In this document: positions 44,987 to 53,756 of the stretch, piece after piece
Position numbering within the stretch: the stretch's first letter is position 1
Layout of the letters: each line of letters begins with the position of its first letter
Assembly (NCBI GenBank): GCA_044224905.1
Contig: JBGAJN010000003.1
Coordinates: forward strand, 930,001-994,000
Direction: 5' to 3'
From: JBGAJN01 sp044224905
GTDB lineage: Bacteria; Verrucomicrobiota; Verrucomicrobiia; Limisphaerales; JBGAJN01
Length of the DNA stretch: 64,000 bases
Position numbers and translations under genes: made by a program
The notes under the pieces: generated by a model
Database searches by the model: none
Seen by the model: the letters and a program-made list of their open reading frames with translations, nothing else
Told to the model about the DNA's origin: nothing

Positions 44987-45941
44987 CTTTGAGTTTCAAC
45001 CACGCACGGATGTTTTGATTGGCGATGCGGTCCACGACTTCGGATTTGTTCGCCTTGAGCGCGCCGACTTCCTTCGCGTAAGTGCTGATAAGCGCGAGGC
45101 GTTTTTCGCCGAGCATCGCCACGTAGCTGTAGAACGGCGAGTCACTGCCCCACATGAACTTCTTGGGATACGCTGCCGCGAGGTCGCCGATGACACGCGC
45201 GGGATTTGTGTAATCGCTTTCAAAGCGCCGGGCACGCGGAGCGATGTACGGCATGTCTGCGAGCGCACCGTCGCAGTGAATGCAGTGCGCCGAGCAGTCG
45301 AACCACGTGTTGGGCAGAGCGTTCACGCGGTCGAGGCATTCCTTGTCGTAACGGCACGAGTGCGCGAGGCAAAAGCGGACGTGAGGAAATTTCTCCGCGA
45401 CGTCGAGGATGTCGCTCGCCTGAGCCCAAGGATCCTGATCGCCAACGCTCGAATGAATGATGAACGGAATATCCCACTCGGCCGCGAGTTCGACGAAGCC
45501 ACGGCCTTCGTTGGCCAGCGTCTTGATGAACGACTGGATCATCGTGGTCTGCAGCTTGAGACCGTAGAACTTGTATTCCCCGCGCAGTTTGCGGAGCTCC
45601 TTGATCTGCGCCGCCTGCTCGCGCATCGGGTCGAGCATCACGAGCGGGAGGCAGTCTTTGCCTTCGTCTGGGAAGAGATCATTGATTTCCCTCAATAGCC
45701 GGCGGTTCTCAAAGGCGTAGGGAACTTTCTCCAGACCCGTTCCGTCGAAAACGATCTCGCCGCGTTTGAGCGCCTCGATCTTGAACACGATCGGAACGAC
45801 GAACGGGAAAACGATCCACTTGTTCACGCCGAGCTCCCGCCCCTCGCTCGTCATCGTGACTAGGTGCTGCGCGTAAGGGAAATCGCCGTGCAGATAAAAC
45901 ATCAGGTCCGCGCCGACGTGGTTATGGCAGTCGATAATCAT
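44961..45941 (-). CDS. Amidohydrolase family (amidohydro_2) protein, possible lactonase
   Basis: 326 residues from the ATG at 45941 (MIIDCHNHVGADLMFYLHGD). The metal-binding H-x-H is H6-x-H8. Further family positions are the His in FIIHSSVGDQDPWA, the His in FCLAHSCRYD, and the Asp in KFMWGSDSPFYSY. Such TIM-barrel enzymes include sugar lactonases (for example L-fuconolactonase and 2-pyrone-4,6-dicarboxylate lactonase). It is the first gene of the minus-strand operon with SDR, symporter and epimerase. A sugar-lactone role is the favoured inference. Confidence 0.88.
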   Translation of the reverse strand: MIIDCHNHVGADLMFYLHGDFPYAQHLVTMTSEGRELGVNKWIVFPFVVPIVFKIEALKRGEIVFDGTGLEKVPYAFENRRLLREINDLFPDEGKDCLPLVMLDPMREQAAQIKELRKLRGEYKFYGLKLQTTMIQSFIKTLANEGRGFVELAAEWDIPFIIHSSVGDQDPWAQASDILDVAEKFPHVRFCLAHSCRYDKECLDRVNALPNTWFDCSAHCIHCDGALADMPYIAPRARRFESDYTNPARVIGDLAAAYPKKFMWGSDSPFYSYVAMLGEKRLALISTYAKEVGALKANKSEVVDRIANQNIRAWLKLKDESILAGK

Positions 45942-46450
45942 ATTTCTGGCAGGGAGCCGCGGGGAGTTTTTCCAGAAACAACGACATTGACCAGAGCAAA
46001 AGCACAACAACGATAAGGGGCGGCAAAACAGTCAGCCGAGTTTCACATCGCACTTTAGGGTTGTGCCGGCGCGGAATAGGTTGCCCACCGGTCGGCATAA
46101 TCTATCCGTTCTTCGCAATCGTTCAGTGTTCCGAAATTGGACACCCGCCATCAGCCAGACGGTAAAAATCAAACGGATGCCGGTAGTTTCCGAAGATTCT
46201 CATAAATGGCACATGCAGTGCTGAGAACTGCCCGCACGCGTATGGGCCATTCAAACTTTGTCATCTTGTCGCACCGGATTCTCGACTGGGTGCGCGGTAA
46301 ACTCGCTGACGAGCGCCCCCCTTCCCCGAGCCAACCAACATCGTTTCTCCAATTCAGCGTTGATCGACGGGGCAAACTCATCGCCACGGTCCGTGAACCG
46401 GCACCGTCCATCGGCAGCCGAAGGGAATTTAGCCGGGCCTCGACAGCATT
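45942..46450. other. Spacer between divergent amidohydrolase and histidine kinase genes
   Basis: No convincing gene is seen. Short frames (46206-46454 plus, 46169-46411 minus) lack family resemblance or codon character. This spacer should carry the promoters for both the catabolic operon and the kinase gene, but I cannot single out boxes with confidence. Confidence 0.4.
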
Positions 46451-48718
46451 ATGATTAATGAAGCCGACGGATTTAATCTCGAATTCGCGCCAAGTTACTT
46501 GAAAGCCGCACTCATACTTTCACTGCTTTCGGTGTGGGTCTTGGTCGGGCTCTTCGCCTACCTCAACAAGTACACTCAGCGGCGCTACTTCACGCTCTGG
46601 ACAGGCGCATGGCTCTTCTACGCGGTTTGGCTCACGCTGAATATCGGGATGGGAAGTCAGCACGATGGAGCCATTTTAGCGACGGCGAAACTGTGGTGCA
46701 TCAGCGCTTCTGCAGTCTGTCTCTTGTGGGGGAGCAGTTTGTTCCATTCCGAAAAGCCCAAGCAAATTGTCCTCGGAGGGTTCACGGCGTTTCTGCTGCT
46801 CTGGAGTTACGCGGGAGCAATTCACCTCACGAACTCGCTCTTTTTCCAGGCGCCCGTGTTCGCCTTAATTGGAGCCGCTAGCCTCATCACGTCATGGACT
46901 TTCTATAAATTCCGCAAACGCCGCAGCTATGTCGGCGCTGGTTTGCTCGTCGCCGGCTTCGCCCTGTGGGGTCTCTACCTCGTCAGCTATCCGTGGATGC
47001 AATTGGCAGAGCAACTGATCAGCAGTACATTCGTCATCTCAACGGTCGTGCAGTTATTCATCGCAGTGAGCATGATCATCCTCGTGCTCGAGGAAGCGCG
47101 AACCTCCCACGAATCCGCGTTCCGCCAAATCCAATTGCAACAGTCTGCTGCCGCAGTACTGCAACGAAAGGTCGATACCACCGAGGAACGCTACCGACGA
47201 CTGTTCGAACAAGCGCACGAAGGCATCATCGTGGCGAGCGCCGATCAGTTGGAAATCATCGAGATGAACCAAGCCGCACAGCAACTACTCGGCGTGACTT
47301 TATCGAAGCAGAAAAACCTTTGCCTCCGCGAGTTCCTGCAAGTCGTCGACAAAAAGGAACCGATGCCCACCGAGAACGAACAATGGTTCAACTGGGTTCG
47401 CAACCAACACCACCTCCTTCTCGTGCGGCAAGACGGCGGCACCCGACAGGTCGAAGTTGCCGGTGCTCGAGTCGAGGTGGAGGGCAAGCCCGTATTCCAA
47501 TTTTTCGTGCGCGAACTCACCGAGCGCGCGCGCCTCGAACAACAACTGCGTCAGGCAGAACGCCTCTCCGCGATTGGCCAAATGATTTCCGGTATCGCGC
47601 ACGAACTGAACAATCCCCTCGCAGCAGTTCAGGGTTACCTAGAGTTAATCCTCCAACGTCACGAGTTGAGCGATCGGACCCGCAGCGATCTCGAGAAGGT
47701 GGCCCGTGAAAGCGGACGTGCCGTAAAGCTGGTGAAAAACTTCCTATCGCTCGCTCGAGAGCAACCGGAAAACCGTCAGGCTGTGGATCTGAATCAAATC
47801 GTCCGAAAAGTTTTGGAACGGCGCACGGCGGAATTCCGCGTTACCGGAATGGAGTTGCTTCTAGACCTCGATCCCAAGCTTCCGAAGACCATCGCCGACG
47901 CAGAAAAAATTGAGCAAGTGCTCGGCGTACTGACCCACAACGCAATTCAAGCGATGATGGATACGCCGGCAAATGCGTGTCTTAAGATCAGCACTTGTCA
48001 GAACGGCAAATTTCTCACCATCAAAGTTGCTGACACGGGCCCAGGCGTCCCGCCTTCGATTCAAGCGCGGATCTTTGAACCGTTCTTCACCACAAAAGAA
48101 GTGGGCGCCGGTACCGGTCTCGGTTTGTCGATTGCTCACAGCATCATGACCGAACACCGGGGTGCCATCCGCTTGGAACCGGCGGAAAAGGGCGCGTGCT
48201 TCGCGTTGGATTTTCCACTCCACGACGTCACGGGAATTCCCACAGTACGCGAGAGCTCCTCAGAGCCGGATTTTGATTCCAAACTGATCAGCAAGTCTGC
48301 ACCCGCCCCAGCGACGCCGAAGATCGCGACGCGAATCCTGGTGCTCGACGATGAGAAGGCTATCGCAGAAATGCTTGGGGAAATGCTCGGCTTGCTCGGA
48401 TACCAAATCGCAGTCTGCAACTCCGGCGCGCAAGCTCTCGCCCAACTTGAGACGCGCGAGTTCGACGTGATACTTTCCGATTTCCGCATGCCGGGCATGG
48501 ACGGTCGAGAATTTTACAAAGCCGCATCTCAAAAGCATCCCGCACTGACCAATCGGATTATCTTTCTAACCGGCGACGTGGTGAACGACGAGACTCGATC
48601 GTTCCTTGACTCGATCAAGGCCCCGTATCTCGGCAAGCCGTTCCACCTGGATAAAGTAGAGGAAACAGTTACCACGCTATTAAAGCGCAGCTCCAGCCAA
48701 GCGCCTTTCGCGAATTGA
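46451..48718 (+). CDS. Hybrid sensor histidine kinase with C-terminal receiver
   Basis: 755 residues. The N-terminal part has about seven membrane segments (for example AALILSLLSVWVLVGLFAYL and LLVAGFALWGLYLVSYPW), to about residue 215. A short coiled linker leads to a PAS domain (RYRRLFEQAHEGIIVASADQ, about 245-365). HisKA has the phospho-acceptor H384 in GIAHELNNPLAAVQG. The HATPase_c domain has N (LTHNAIQAMMD), G1 (VADTGPGVP), F (FEPFFTTK) and G2 (GTGLGLSI) boxes. A receiver follows with D677 in VILSDFRMPGMDG, DDEKA acidic pair and K in LGKPFH. It is monocistronic in appearance, with no partner regulator adjacent. Signal and output are unknown. Confidence 0.92.
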   Translation: MINEADGFNLEFAPSYLKAALILSLLSVWVLVGLFAYLNKYTQRRYFTLWTGAWLFYAVWLTLNIGMGSQHDGAILATAKLWCISASAVCLLWGSSLFHSEKPKQIVLGGFTAFLLLWSYAGAIHLTNSLFFQAPVFALIGAASLITSWTFYKFRKRRSYVGAGLLVAGFALWGLYLVSYPWMQLAEQLISSTFVISTVVQLFIAVSMIILVLEEARTSHESAFRQIQLQQSAAAVLQRKVDTTEERYRRLFEQAHEGIIVASADQLEIIEMNQAAQQLLGVTLSKQKNLCLREFLQVVDKKEPMPTENEQWFNWVRNQHHLLLVRQDGGTRQVEVAGARVEVEGKPVFQFFVRELTERARLEQQLRQAERLSAIGQMISGIAHELNNPLAAVQGYLELILQRHELSDRTRSDLEKVARESGRAVKLVKNFLSLAREQPENRQAVDLNQIVRKVLERRTAEFRVTGMELLLDLDPKLPKTIADAEKIEQVLGVLTHNAIQAMMDTPANACLKISTCQNGKFLTIKVADTGPGVPPSIQARIFEPFFTTKEVGAGTGLGLSIAHSIMTEHRGAIRLEPAEKGACFALDFPLHDVTGIPTVRESSSEPDFDSKLISKSAPAPATPKIATRILVLDDEKAIAEMLGEMLGLLGYQIAVCNSGAQALAQLETREFDVILSDFRMPGMDGREFYKAASQKHPALTNRIIFLTGDVVNDETRSFLDSIKAPYLGKPFHLDKVEETVTTLLKRSSSQAPFAN

Positions 48719-48834
48719 CCGAATTGGAATCAGGGTGCAATTGAGAGTGTCACTCGTAGCGACTCCGTTCACTTTTGGAATAAGAGTTTGACACCTCAGT
48801 ACGCGAACCTTAGTTTTCGCCAACAAAACTATCT

Positions 48835-49365
48835 ATGGCCGAGAATAATCCCAATCCGCCATCCGGCGCAGTTCCACCCAAGCCGGGCGAAGCTGCCAAA
48901 GTTCAACCCAAAAAAGAGACTGTACGTATCAGTCTCCCGCCAAAGCCTACCGCCGGTCCAACGGTGCGACTGCCAAGCGTCCCGTCGGCGCCAGCCACTC
49001 CAGTGTCCCCGACTGCGCCCACGGCTCCGTTGCCGGGAGCAACCTCGTCACCGACCACGCCGTTGCCTACCGTCACTTCTTCCACCGCACCGACAGCCGC
49101 TTTACCGACAGCGTCGTCGGCTGCACCGACGACTCCGCCAGCCCCGGCGCCGGCACCCGCAGCCTCGCGACCAGCGCCTGTCGCCGCAGCCGCGCCTGCG
49201 GCGAAGCCCGCAGCGGCACCGACTCCAGCTCCGGCCCCAGCGCCGCGCGCCGTCGTCGCTCCGGCGAAGACAAGCACATTGGATACGATCCTCGCCGTCG
49301 CGGCTGTAATCGTCGTCGTGCTGGTGCTGGTCCAAGTTTACCTGACTTCGACCGTTCAAATCTAA
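48835..49365 (+). CDS. Pro/Ala/Thr-rich protein with C-terminal membrane segment
   Basis: 176 residues, of which about 30-145 are low-complexity Pro, Ala, Thr and Ser (for example APTAPLPGATSSPTTPLPTV). The end is one hydrophobic helix (ILAVAAVIVVVLVLVQVYL) with only a few residues after it, so it may be tail-anchored, with the long tail on the cytoplasmic side. No signal peptide. It is followed by a hairpin terminator and then thioredoxin. Function unknown. Codon and composition bias is strong, but the frame has a good start and stop. Confidence 0.65.
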   Translation: MAENNPNPPSGAVPPKPGEAAKVQPKKETVRISLPPKPTAGPTVRLPSVPSAPATPVSPTAPTAPLPGATSSPTTPLPTVTSSTAPTAALPTASSAAPTTPPAPAPAPAASRPAPVAAAAPAAKPAAAPTPAPAPAPRAVVAPAKTSTLDTILAVAAVIVVVLVLVQVYLTSTVQI

Positions 49366-49369
49366 CCGC

Positions 49370-49413
49370 GTTGCGCCGGTGCGAATTACCGGCGCAACCT
49401 TCCGCAACTTTTT
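49370..49413 (+). terminator. Hairpin terminator between the Pro/Ala-rich gene and trxA
   Basis: A perfect 11-bp stem gttgcgccggt / accggcgcaac (49370-49380 and 49388-49398), loop of seven bases, with a T run (CTTTTTC) about ten bases after the stem. The T run is not directly adjacent, so efficiency may be partial. Confidence 0.65.
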
Positions 49414-49430
49414 CTTAACCGCTGTCACAT

Positions 49431-49763
49431 ATGGCCGCCGCAAACATCGTCACGCTTACCGACTCAAATTTTCCCGCTGAAGTTATCAATTCCACCACGC
49501 CTGTCCTTGTGGATTTTTGGGCCGAATGGTGCGGCCCGTGCAAGATGATCGCGCCGCTCCTCGACGAACTCGCTACCGAATACGGCGGCCGGGCAAAGAT
49601 CGGCAAGGTCAACATTGACGACCATCCGTCGCTGGCGTCGCAGTTCGGTGTTCGTGCAATTCCCACATTGCTCATCTTCAAAGGCGGCCAAGTCGTTGAT
49701 CAGATCGTCGGTCTGAAAAGCAAGCGTGACCTCAAGGCCAGCCTCGACCGCGCGGCGGCTTGA
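49431..49763 (+). CDS. trxA: Thioredoxin
   Basis: 110 residues, normal length. The active site is W33-C34-G35-P36-C37 in DFWAEWCGPCKMIAP, preceded by LVDFW. The cis-proline is in VRAIPTLLIF, and G in GGQVVDQIVG. It is a cytoplasmic dithiol reductant supplying reductases and peroxidases. It is followed by the lone GspF-like gene 18 nt downstream. No thioredoxin reductase adjacent. Confidence 0.95.
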   Translation: MAAANIVTLTDSNFPAEVINSTTPVLVDFWAEWCGPCKMIAPLLDELATEYGGRAKIGKVNIDDHPSLASQFGVRAIPTLLIFKGGQVVDQIVGLKSKRDLKASLDRAAA

Positions 49764-49781
49764 TGTCGGGATGGCGTGGCC

Positions 49782-50792
49782 ATGCCCTTGATCATCACGC
49801 CCGGGCAACTCAGCCAGCTCGCAGAACTTTATCACCAACTAGGTTCCCTGACCGAAGCTGGAGTCGGACTTCCGCAGGCGATTGATCATCTCCAACGCAT
49901 CACTCCGTCCGCGAAGACACGCGAAAATCTCGCTGCGATCTCCCTACGGCTTCAGCAAGGCTTCACGCTGAGCGAGGCGATGGGGCAAATCCCCGACTGG
50001 CTTCCCGCATTCGACATTTCCCTGATCGAAGCGGGCGAGAAAAGTGGCCGGCTCGATTCCGGTTTCAAACTCCTCAGCGAATACTACCGCGACCGGGCGC
50101 TACTCATTCGCAGCGTCATCGGCAATCTCGCGTATCCCTTGTTCATCGCGCACATCGCCGTGATCGTTTTCCCGATCCGCTATTTGACCGGCCTCGTCCT
50201 CAGCAACGGCGGCACCGCGTTTGTGATTCAGAAACTTGCCATCCTCGTACCCGTCTACGCGGTAGTGATTGGCGGGACTTACCTTTGCCAAGCGCGTCAT
50301 GGCGAGCGCTGGCGCAGCATCGTGGAGAAGCTTTTCCACCCCGTGCCCATGCTCGGCTCGGCACGACGCAGCTTGGCTGTCGCGCGCACTGCCGCGGCGT
50401 TGGAAGCCCTCATCAACGCCGGCGTGAACATTATTCCCGCGTGGGAACTCGCCGCGACCGCCAGCGGGTCCCCTTCCCTGCGTCGCTCCGTGCTGGCGTG
50501 GAAACCATTGCTCGAAAACGGCCAAACACCCGCGGAAATTCTCACACGCCGACGTGAATTTCCCGAACTCTTCACGAGCCTCTATCACTCGGGCGAAATC
50601 AGCGGTAAACTCGACGATTCACTGAAACGACTTCACCACCACTTTCAAGAAGAGGGCCAACGCAAGCTTCACTCTTTCGCGAAGTGGTCCGGCCACGCTG
50701 TGCACATCGGCATCATGCTTGCCGTCGCGTGGCAGGTAATTTCGTTCTACATCGATTATTTCAACCAGATCAACCAAGCCATCGGCTCATGA
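49782..50792 (+). CDS. Type II secretion/pilus GspF-family membrane protein
   Basis: About 336 residues from the ATG at 49782, with a GTG two codons earlier (49776) also possible. Two T2SSF-like domains occur: ELYHQLGSLTEAGVGLPQAI with LPAFDISLIEAGEKSGRL, and, after membrane segments, RTAAALEALINAGVNIIPAW with FTSLYHSGEISGKLDDSLKR. Three membrane segments lie between and after these. GspF/PilC proteins form the inner-membrane platform of type II secretion and type IV pili. No other secretion gene is near, so it either serves a system encoded elsewhere or has another role. Its stop overlaps the aminotransferase start as ATGA. Confidence 0.88.
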   Translation: MPLIITPGQLSQLAELYHQLGSLTEAGVGLPQAIDHLQRITPSAKTRENLAAISLRLQQGFTLSEAMGQIPDWLPAFDISLIEAGEKSGRLDSGFKLLSEYYRDRALLIRSVIGNLAYPLFIAHIAVIVFPIRYLTGLVLSNGGTAFVIQKLAILVPVYAVVIGGTYLCQARHGERWRSIVEKLFHPVPMLGSARRSLAVARTAAALEALINAGVNIIPAWELAATASGSPSLRRSVLAWKPLLENGQTPAEILTRRREFPELFTSLYHSGEISGKLDDSLKRLHHHFQEEGQRKLHSFAKWSGHAVHIGIMLAVAWQVISFYIDYFNQINQAIGS

Positions 50793-51940
50793 CCATCGCA
50801 GAACTTCACTCCAACGAAGAACTTCGCCGACGTGAATTCCCCGTCGTGCGCGAGAAAATTTTCCTCGCTCACGCTGGCGATTGCCCGCTGCCGTCGCGCG
50901 TGTCCGAAGCGGTGCAACGCTTCGCCGCCGCCTGCACGCACAACGATCAGGAAGCCGCCTTGCCCGCGATGGAGATTCGCCAAACGCGCGAACTCGCAGC
51001 CCAGCTGATCGGCGCGCAGGCCGAAGAGATTGCGTTAGTCGGGCCAACGTCGCTCGGACTGAATCTCGTAGCGAACGGACTCACCTTCCGCAAACGCGAC
51101 AACATCCTCGTCTATCTGGACGATTATCCGTCGAACGTTTACCCGTGGATGGCGCTCGCCGACAAAGGTGTCGAAGTGCGCTTCATGAACATTCGCGAAC
51201 TTGGTCGCGTGCGCTCCATCGACGTGCTCGGACAAGTCGACGAACAGACCCGCCTCGTGGCGCTCGCGTCGTGTCACTTTCTCGCCGGATGGCGGGTTGA
51301 TCTCCGCGCCATCGGCAAAGCTCTCCACCAACGCAACATTCTCTTTTGCATCGACGGCATCCAAACGCTCGGCGCGTTTCCCACCAACGTGGAGCACGTC
51401 GACTTCCTCGCCGCCGATGCCCATAAGTGGTTGCTCGGACCACTCGCCGCCGGAATTCTCTATGTTCGAAAGACCGTGCAGGAGCAGCTTCGTCCATCGA
51501 TCCTCGGTTGGCACAACGTGCGATGCCCCAACTACGTTGCCCAAGAGGAAATGACTTTCCGCGCCGACGCACGCCGCTACGAGGCTGGTTCACAAAATCT
51601 GCTCGGAGTTGTTGGTCTGAAAGCAGCGCTGGAACTCGCGCTTGAACTCGGCGTCGACAACATTGCCGCCGAACTGTCGCGTCAACGCGCCTGGCTCGTG
51701 CCGGAACTCCGCGCCAAGGGATGGGAAATTCTCCAAGCCGACGCCCCAGGCGAACATGCCAGCGCCATCCTGTCGTTGCATCGTGCGGGTGCCGATCTCG
51801 CCGCGCTCCACGCCAAACTGCTCGCCGCCAATATTGTTACGTCCCTTCGTGCGGATCGCACCGGCCGCCAGTTCATCCGCCTGTCACCGCACTATTACAA
51901 CACGGATGCGGAGCTCCGACGCGTGCTGGAGTTTCTTTAA
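50789..51940 (+). CDS. Aminotransferase class V-family protein (cysteine desulfurase-like)
   Basis: About 383 residues from the ATG at 50789, which overlaps the upstream stop. The PLP-binding Lys is in LAADAHKWLLGPLAAGILYV, with DGIQTLGAFPTNVEHVDF before it and the phosphate-binding SLGLNLVANGLTF early. It belongs to the class V fold, which contains cysteine desulfurases, isopenicillin-N epimerase-like enzymes and kynureninases. No catalytic Cys loop is obvious, so IPN epimerase-like is as likely as desulfurase. ATGA coupling to the GspF gene is odd for unrelated functions. It ends two nt from the convergent lipoate-ligase-family gene. Confidence 0.8.
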   Translation: MTIAELHSNEELRRREFPVVREKIFLAHAGDCPLPSRVSEAVQRFAAACTHNDQEAALPAMEIRQTRELAAQLIGAQAEEIALVGPTSLGLNLVANGLTFRKRDNILVYLDDYPSNVYPWMALADKGVEVRFMNIRELGRVRSIDVLGQVDEQTRLVALASCHFLAGWRVDLRAIGKALHQRNILFCIDGIQTLGAFPTNVEHVDFLAADAHKWLLGPLAAGILYVRKTVQEQLRPSILGWHNVRCPNYVAQEEMTFRADARRYEAGSQNLLGVVGLKAALELALELGVDNIAAELSRQRAWLVPELRAKGWEILQADAPGEHASAILSLHRAGADLAALHAKLLAANIVTSLRADRTGRQFIRLSPHYYNTDAELRRVLEFL

Positions 51941-51942
51941 AC

Positions 51943-52629
51943 TCAGCGCCGGCGATTGAACTCGTCGCGGGAATATTTTCCCGAGGTCAGCGCATCCGCG
52001 TCCGCCTTCGTAGCTGGATCGGGCGTCCACGTCTTCCAATCCACGCTGAACATTTCTCCAGCACCTTCGATCATCGCGCTCTCCCATGAGTTTCGCCCGA
52101 CGCCCGGAGGCAACGGCTGAATCGAACCTTGAATCAGCATGCCCTCGCGCGCGCGGCGTTGCGCGGCTCCAGCGATTTTTTCACCGTCGGCCAGCAGGTC
52201 GAATTTCTCCGGCCCCGCAAAGCAGCGGCCGGGAAGTTGTTTATCACACGCGGGCGCCAGATCGGTCTTGAGTTGAGTGCGAGCGAAGGCCGCACGGATC
52301 CATTCGTGTAAACGTCGGTAACTTTCCTCGGCACGCAATTGATACCACCAATGCGACGGCGGGAATACGAGACTGTAAGTCCAATCCGCGTCGTGAGGCA
52401 CCAGACCACCGCCAGTCGGCCGGCGAATCAGCGGGCGGAGCTTCGTCCAAGTTTCTACTTCGGCGTAATGCTGAAAATACCCAAACGTCGCCGCTCGTTC
52501 ATTCCACCCGTAGAAGCGGAGCACCGGAGCGCCCAGACGATCCGCCGCGAGTAGCAAGGCTTCGTCCCACGCCATGTTGTCCGCTGGCGCACCAACACCC
52601 GACTGCCACAGAAGCCACGTTTCGCTCAT
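51943..52629 (-). CDS. Lipoate-protein ligase/octanoyltransferase-family protein
   Basis: About 228 residues from the ATG at 52629 (MSETWLLWQSGVGAPADNMA). The BPL/LplA/LipB fold is shown by RRPTGGGLVPHDADWTYSLV and KIAGAAQRRAREGMLIQGSI with its lysine. At 228 residues it lacks the C-terminal domain of full LplA and is more like LipM/LipL-type octanoyltransferases. A Cys in RCFAGPEKFDL is at the place where LipM carries its nucleophile. Attaches lipoyl or octanoyl groups to carrier domains; direction of the reaction uncertain. Follows crcB by 16 nt on the same strand. Confidence 0.75.
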   Translation of the reverse strand: MSETWLLWQSGVGAPADNMAWDEALLLAADRLGAPVLRFYGWNERAATFGYFQHYAEVETWTKLRPLIRRPTGGGLVPHDADWTYSLVFPPSHWWYQLRAEESYRRLHEWIRAAFARTQLKTDLAPACDKQLPGRCFAGPEKFDLLADGEKIAGAAQRRAREGMLIQGSIQPLPPGVGRNSWESAMIEGAGEMFSVDWKTWTPDPATKADADALTSGKYSRDEFNRRR

Positions 52630-52645
52630 TGGATCAAACTCGTCG

Positions 52646-53029
52646 TCACGCACTGATCGCGCGTGCAACGAGATGCCCCAGCCACACCGCGACCAGACAC
52701 AGCACGACCGAGAGCATGACGTTGGCGAGCGCGAGCGGAAATTGTCCTGCCCGAATGAGATTCAATGTCTGGAGGCTGAACGAAGAAAACGTGGTGTAGC
52801 CGCCAAGCACGCCGACCAGCGTAAACGCGCGCGCAGACGGCCCAAGCAGTGGGCGACCGTCGTTCCCCTCCAATGAAAAGCACAACCCGATAATGAATGA
52901 GCCCGTAATGTTTATGAAGATGGTGCCCCAAGGAAACGATTCGCCGAAGCGTCGCTCGAACAACGCGGAAATCCAGAATCGCAGCACTCCGCCCAACGCG
53001 CTGCCAATGGCTACAAAAAAATAATTCAT
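52646..53029 (-). CDS. crcB: Fluoride exporter
   Basis: 127 residues with four membrane segments. Family signatures are FFVAIGSALGGVLRFWIS near the start, PWGTIFINITGSFIIG, and LGGYTTFSSFSLQTLNLI, the Thr/Phe-rich pore motif. CrcB/Fluc exports fluoride as a dual-topology dimer and detoxifies it. An overlapping frame (52626-53033) is a shadow. The upstream gap to nth is only 37 nt, too short for the usual fluoride riboswitch, so expression is likely from an upstream promoter in the nth row. Confidence 0.92.
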   Translation of the reverse strand: MNYFFVAIGSALGGVLRFWISALFERRFGESFPWGTIFINITGSFIIGLCFSLEGNDGRPLLGPSARAFTLVGVLGGYTTFSSFSLQTLNLIRAGQFPLALANVMLSVVLCLVAVWLGHLVARAISA

Positions 53030-53066
53030 GCACTCGTGCGCGGATCGACGCCGATCGAACGAACCA

Positions 53067-53717
53067 CTACGCCGCGCAGCTTGGACAAAGCGTCGCGATC
53101 TCGCAATGCGAACAATCGGGACTCCGCGCGCCGCAGCGGCGACGGCCGTGCCAGATCAGCCAATGGCTGAACAGCGTCCAGTCTTTCTGCGGCACCAGCT
53201 TGATCAAAGCCTGTTCGATCTTTTCGGGATTCGTCTCCTTGGTGAGTCCCAACCGCTCGCAGAGTCGCGCCACATGCGTATCAACGACCACGCCCACATT
53301 GATGCCGAAGGCGTTTCCCAATACAACGTTCGCCGTTTTTCGTCCGACGCCCGGCAACTGAATCAGCGCCTCCATCGTTCGCGGCACCTCGCCGCCGTGG
53401 TGTTCAACCAGTTGCCGACACGCGGCCTGAATGTTCTTCGCCTTATTGCGGTAGAGTCCGATGCGGCGAATGTCCTCGGCAAATTGCGCGGGATCGGCCT
53501 GCGCATAGTCGGCGGCTGTGCGGTATTTTTTGAACAACTCCGCAGTAACAATGTTCACCTGCTTGTCGGTGCATTGTGCTGAAAGAATCGTGGCCACCAA
53601 CAACTCGAGGGGGTTGGAATAGTTCAGTTCACAGTGCGCGTCGGGATAAGCCAACTGCAGGCCGCGGATGATTTTTTCGACGCGGGCAAGCTTGGCGCTG
53701 CCAGATTCACGAGGCAT
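53067..53717 (-). CDS. nth: Endonuclease III
   Basis: 216 residues, typical length. The helix-hairpin-helix is LPGVGRKTANVVLGNAFGIN with the catalytic Lys, and the catalytic Asp is in VVVDTHVARLCERLGL. The [4Fe-4S] cluster motif C-x6-C-x2-C-x5-C is at the end (CGARSPDCSHCEIATLC). DNA glycosylase/AP lyase acting on oxidised pyrimidines. Followed on the same strand by crcB and the lipoate-type gene. Confidence 0.95.
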   Translation of the reverse strand: MPRESGSAKLARVEKIIRGLQLAYPDAHCELNYSNPLELLVATILSAQCTDKQVNIVTAELFKKYRTAADYAQADPAQFAEDIRRIGLYRNKAKNIQAACRQLVEHHGGEVPRTMEALIQLPGVGRKTANVVLGNAFGINVGVVVDTHVARLCERLGLTKETNPEKIEQALIKLVPQKDWTLFSHWLIWHGRRRCGARSPDCSHCEIATLCPSCAA

Positions 53718-53756
53718 GAACGTTTGGATTACCGCGGTAACGCCGAGGGCGTGCTC

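Noticed and set aside
46206..46454. 82-codon frame ending in an ATGA overlap with the histidine kinase start
   Set aside because: The overlap looks like coupling, but the product has no domain, no signal and no visible conservation. Two other frames overlap the same spacer. Chance is more likely.
52993..53066. Fluoride riboswitch before crcB
   Set aside because: Only 37 nt separate nth and crcB. No room for the fold.
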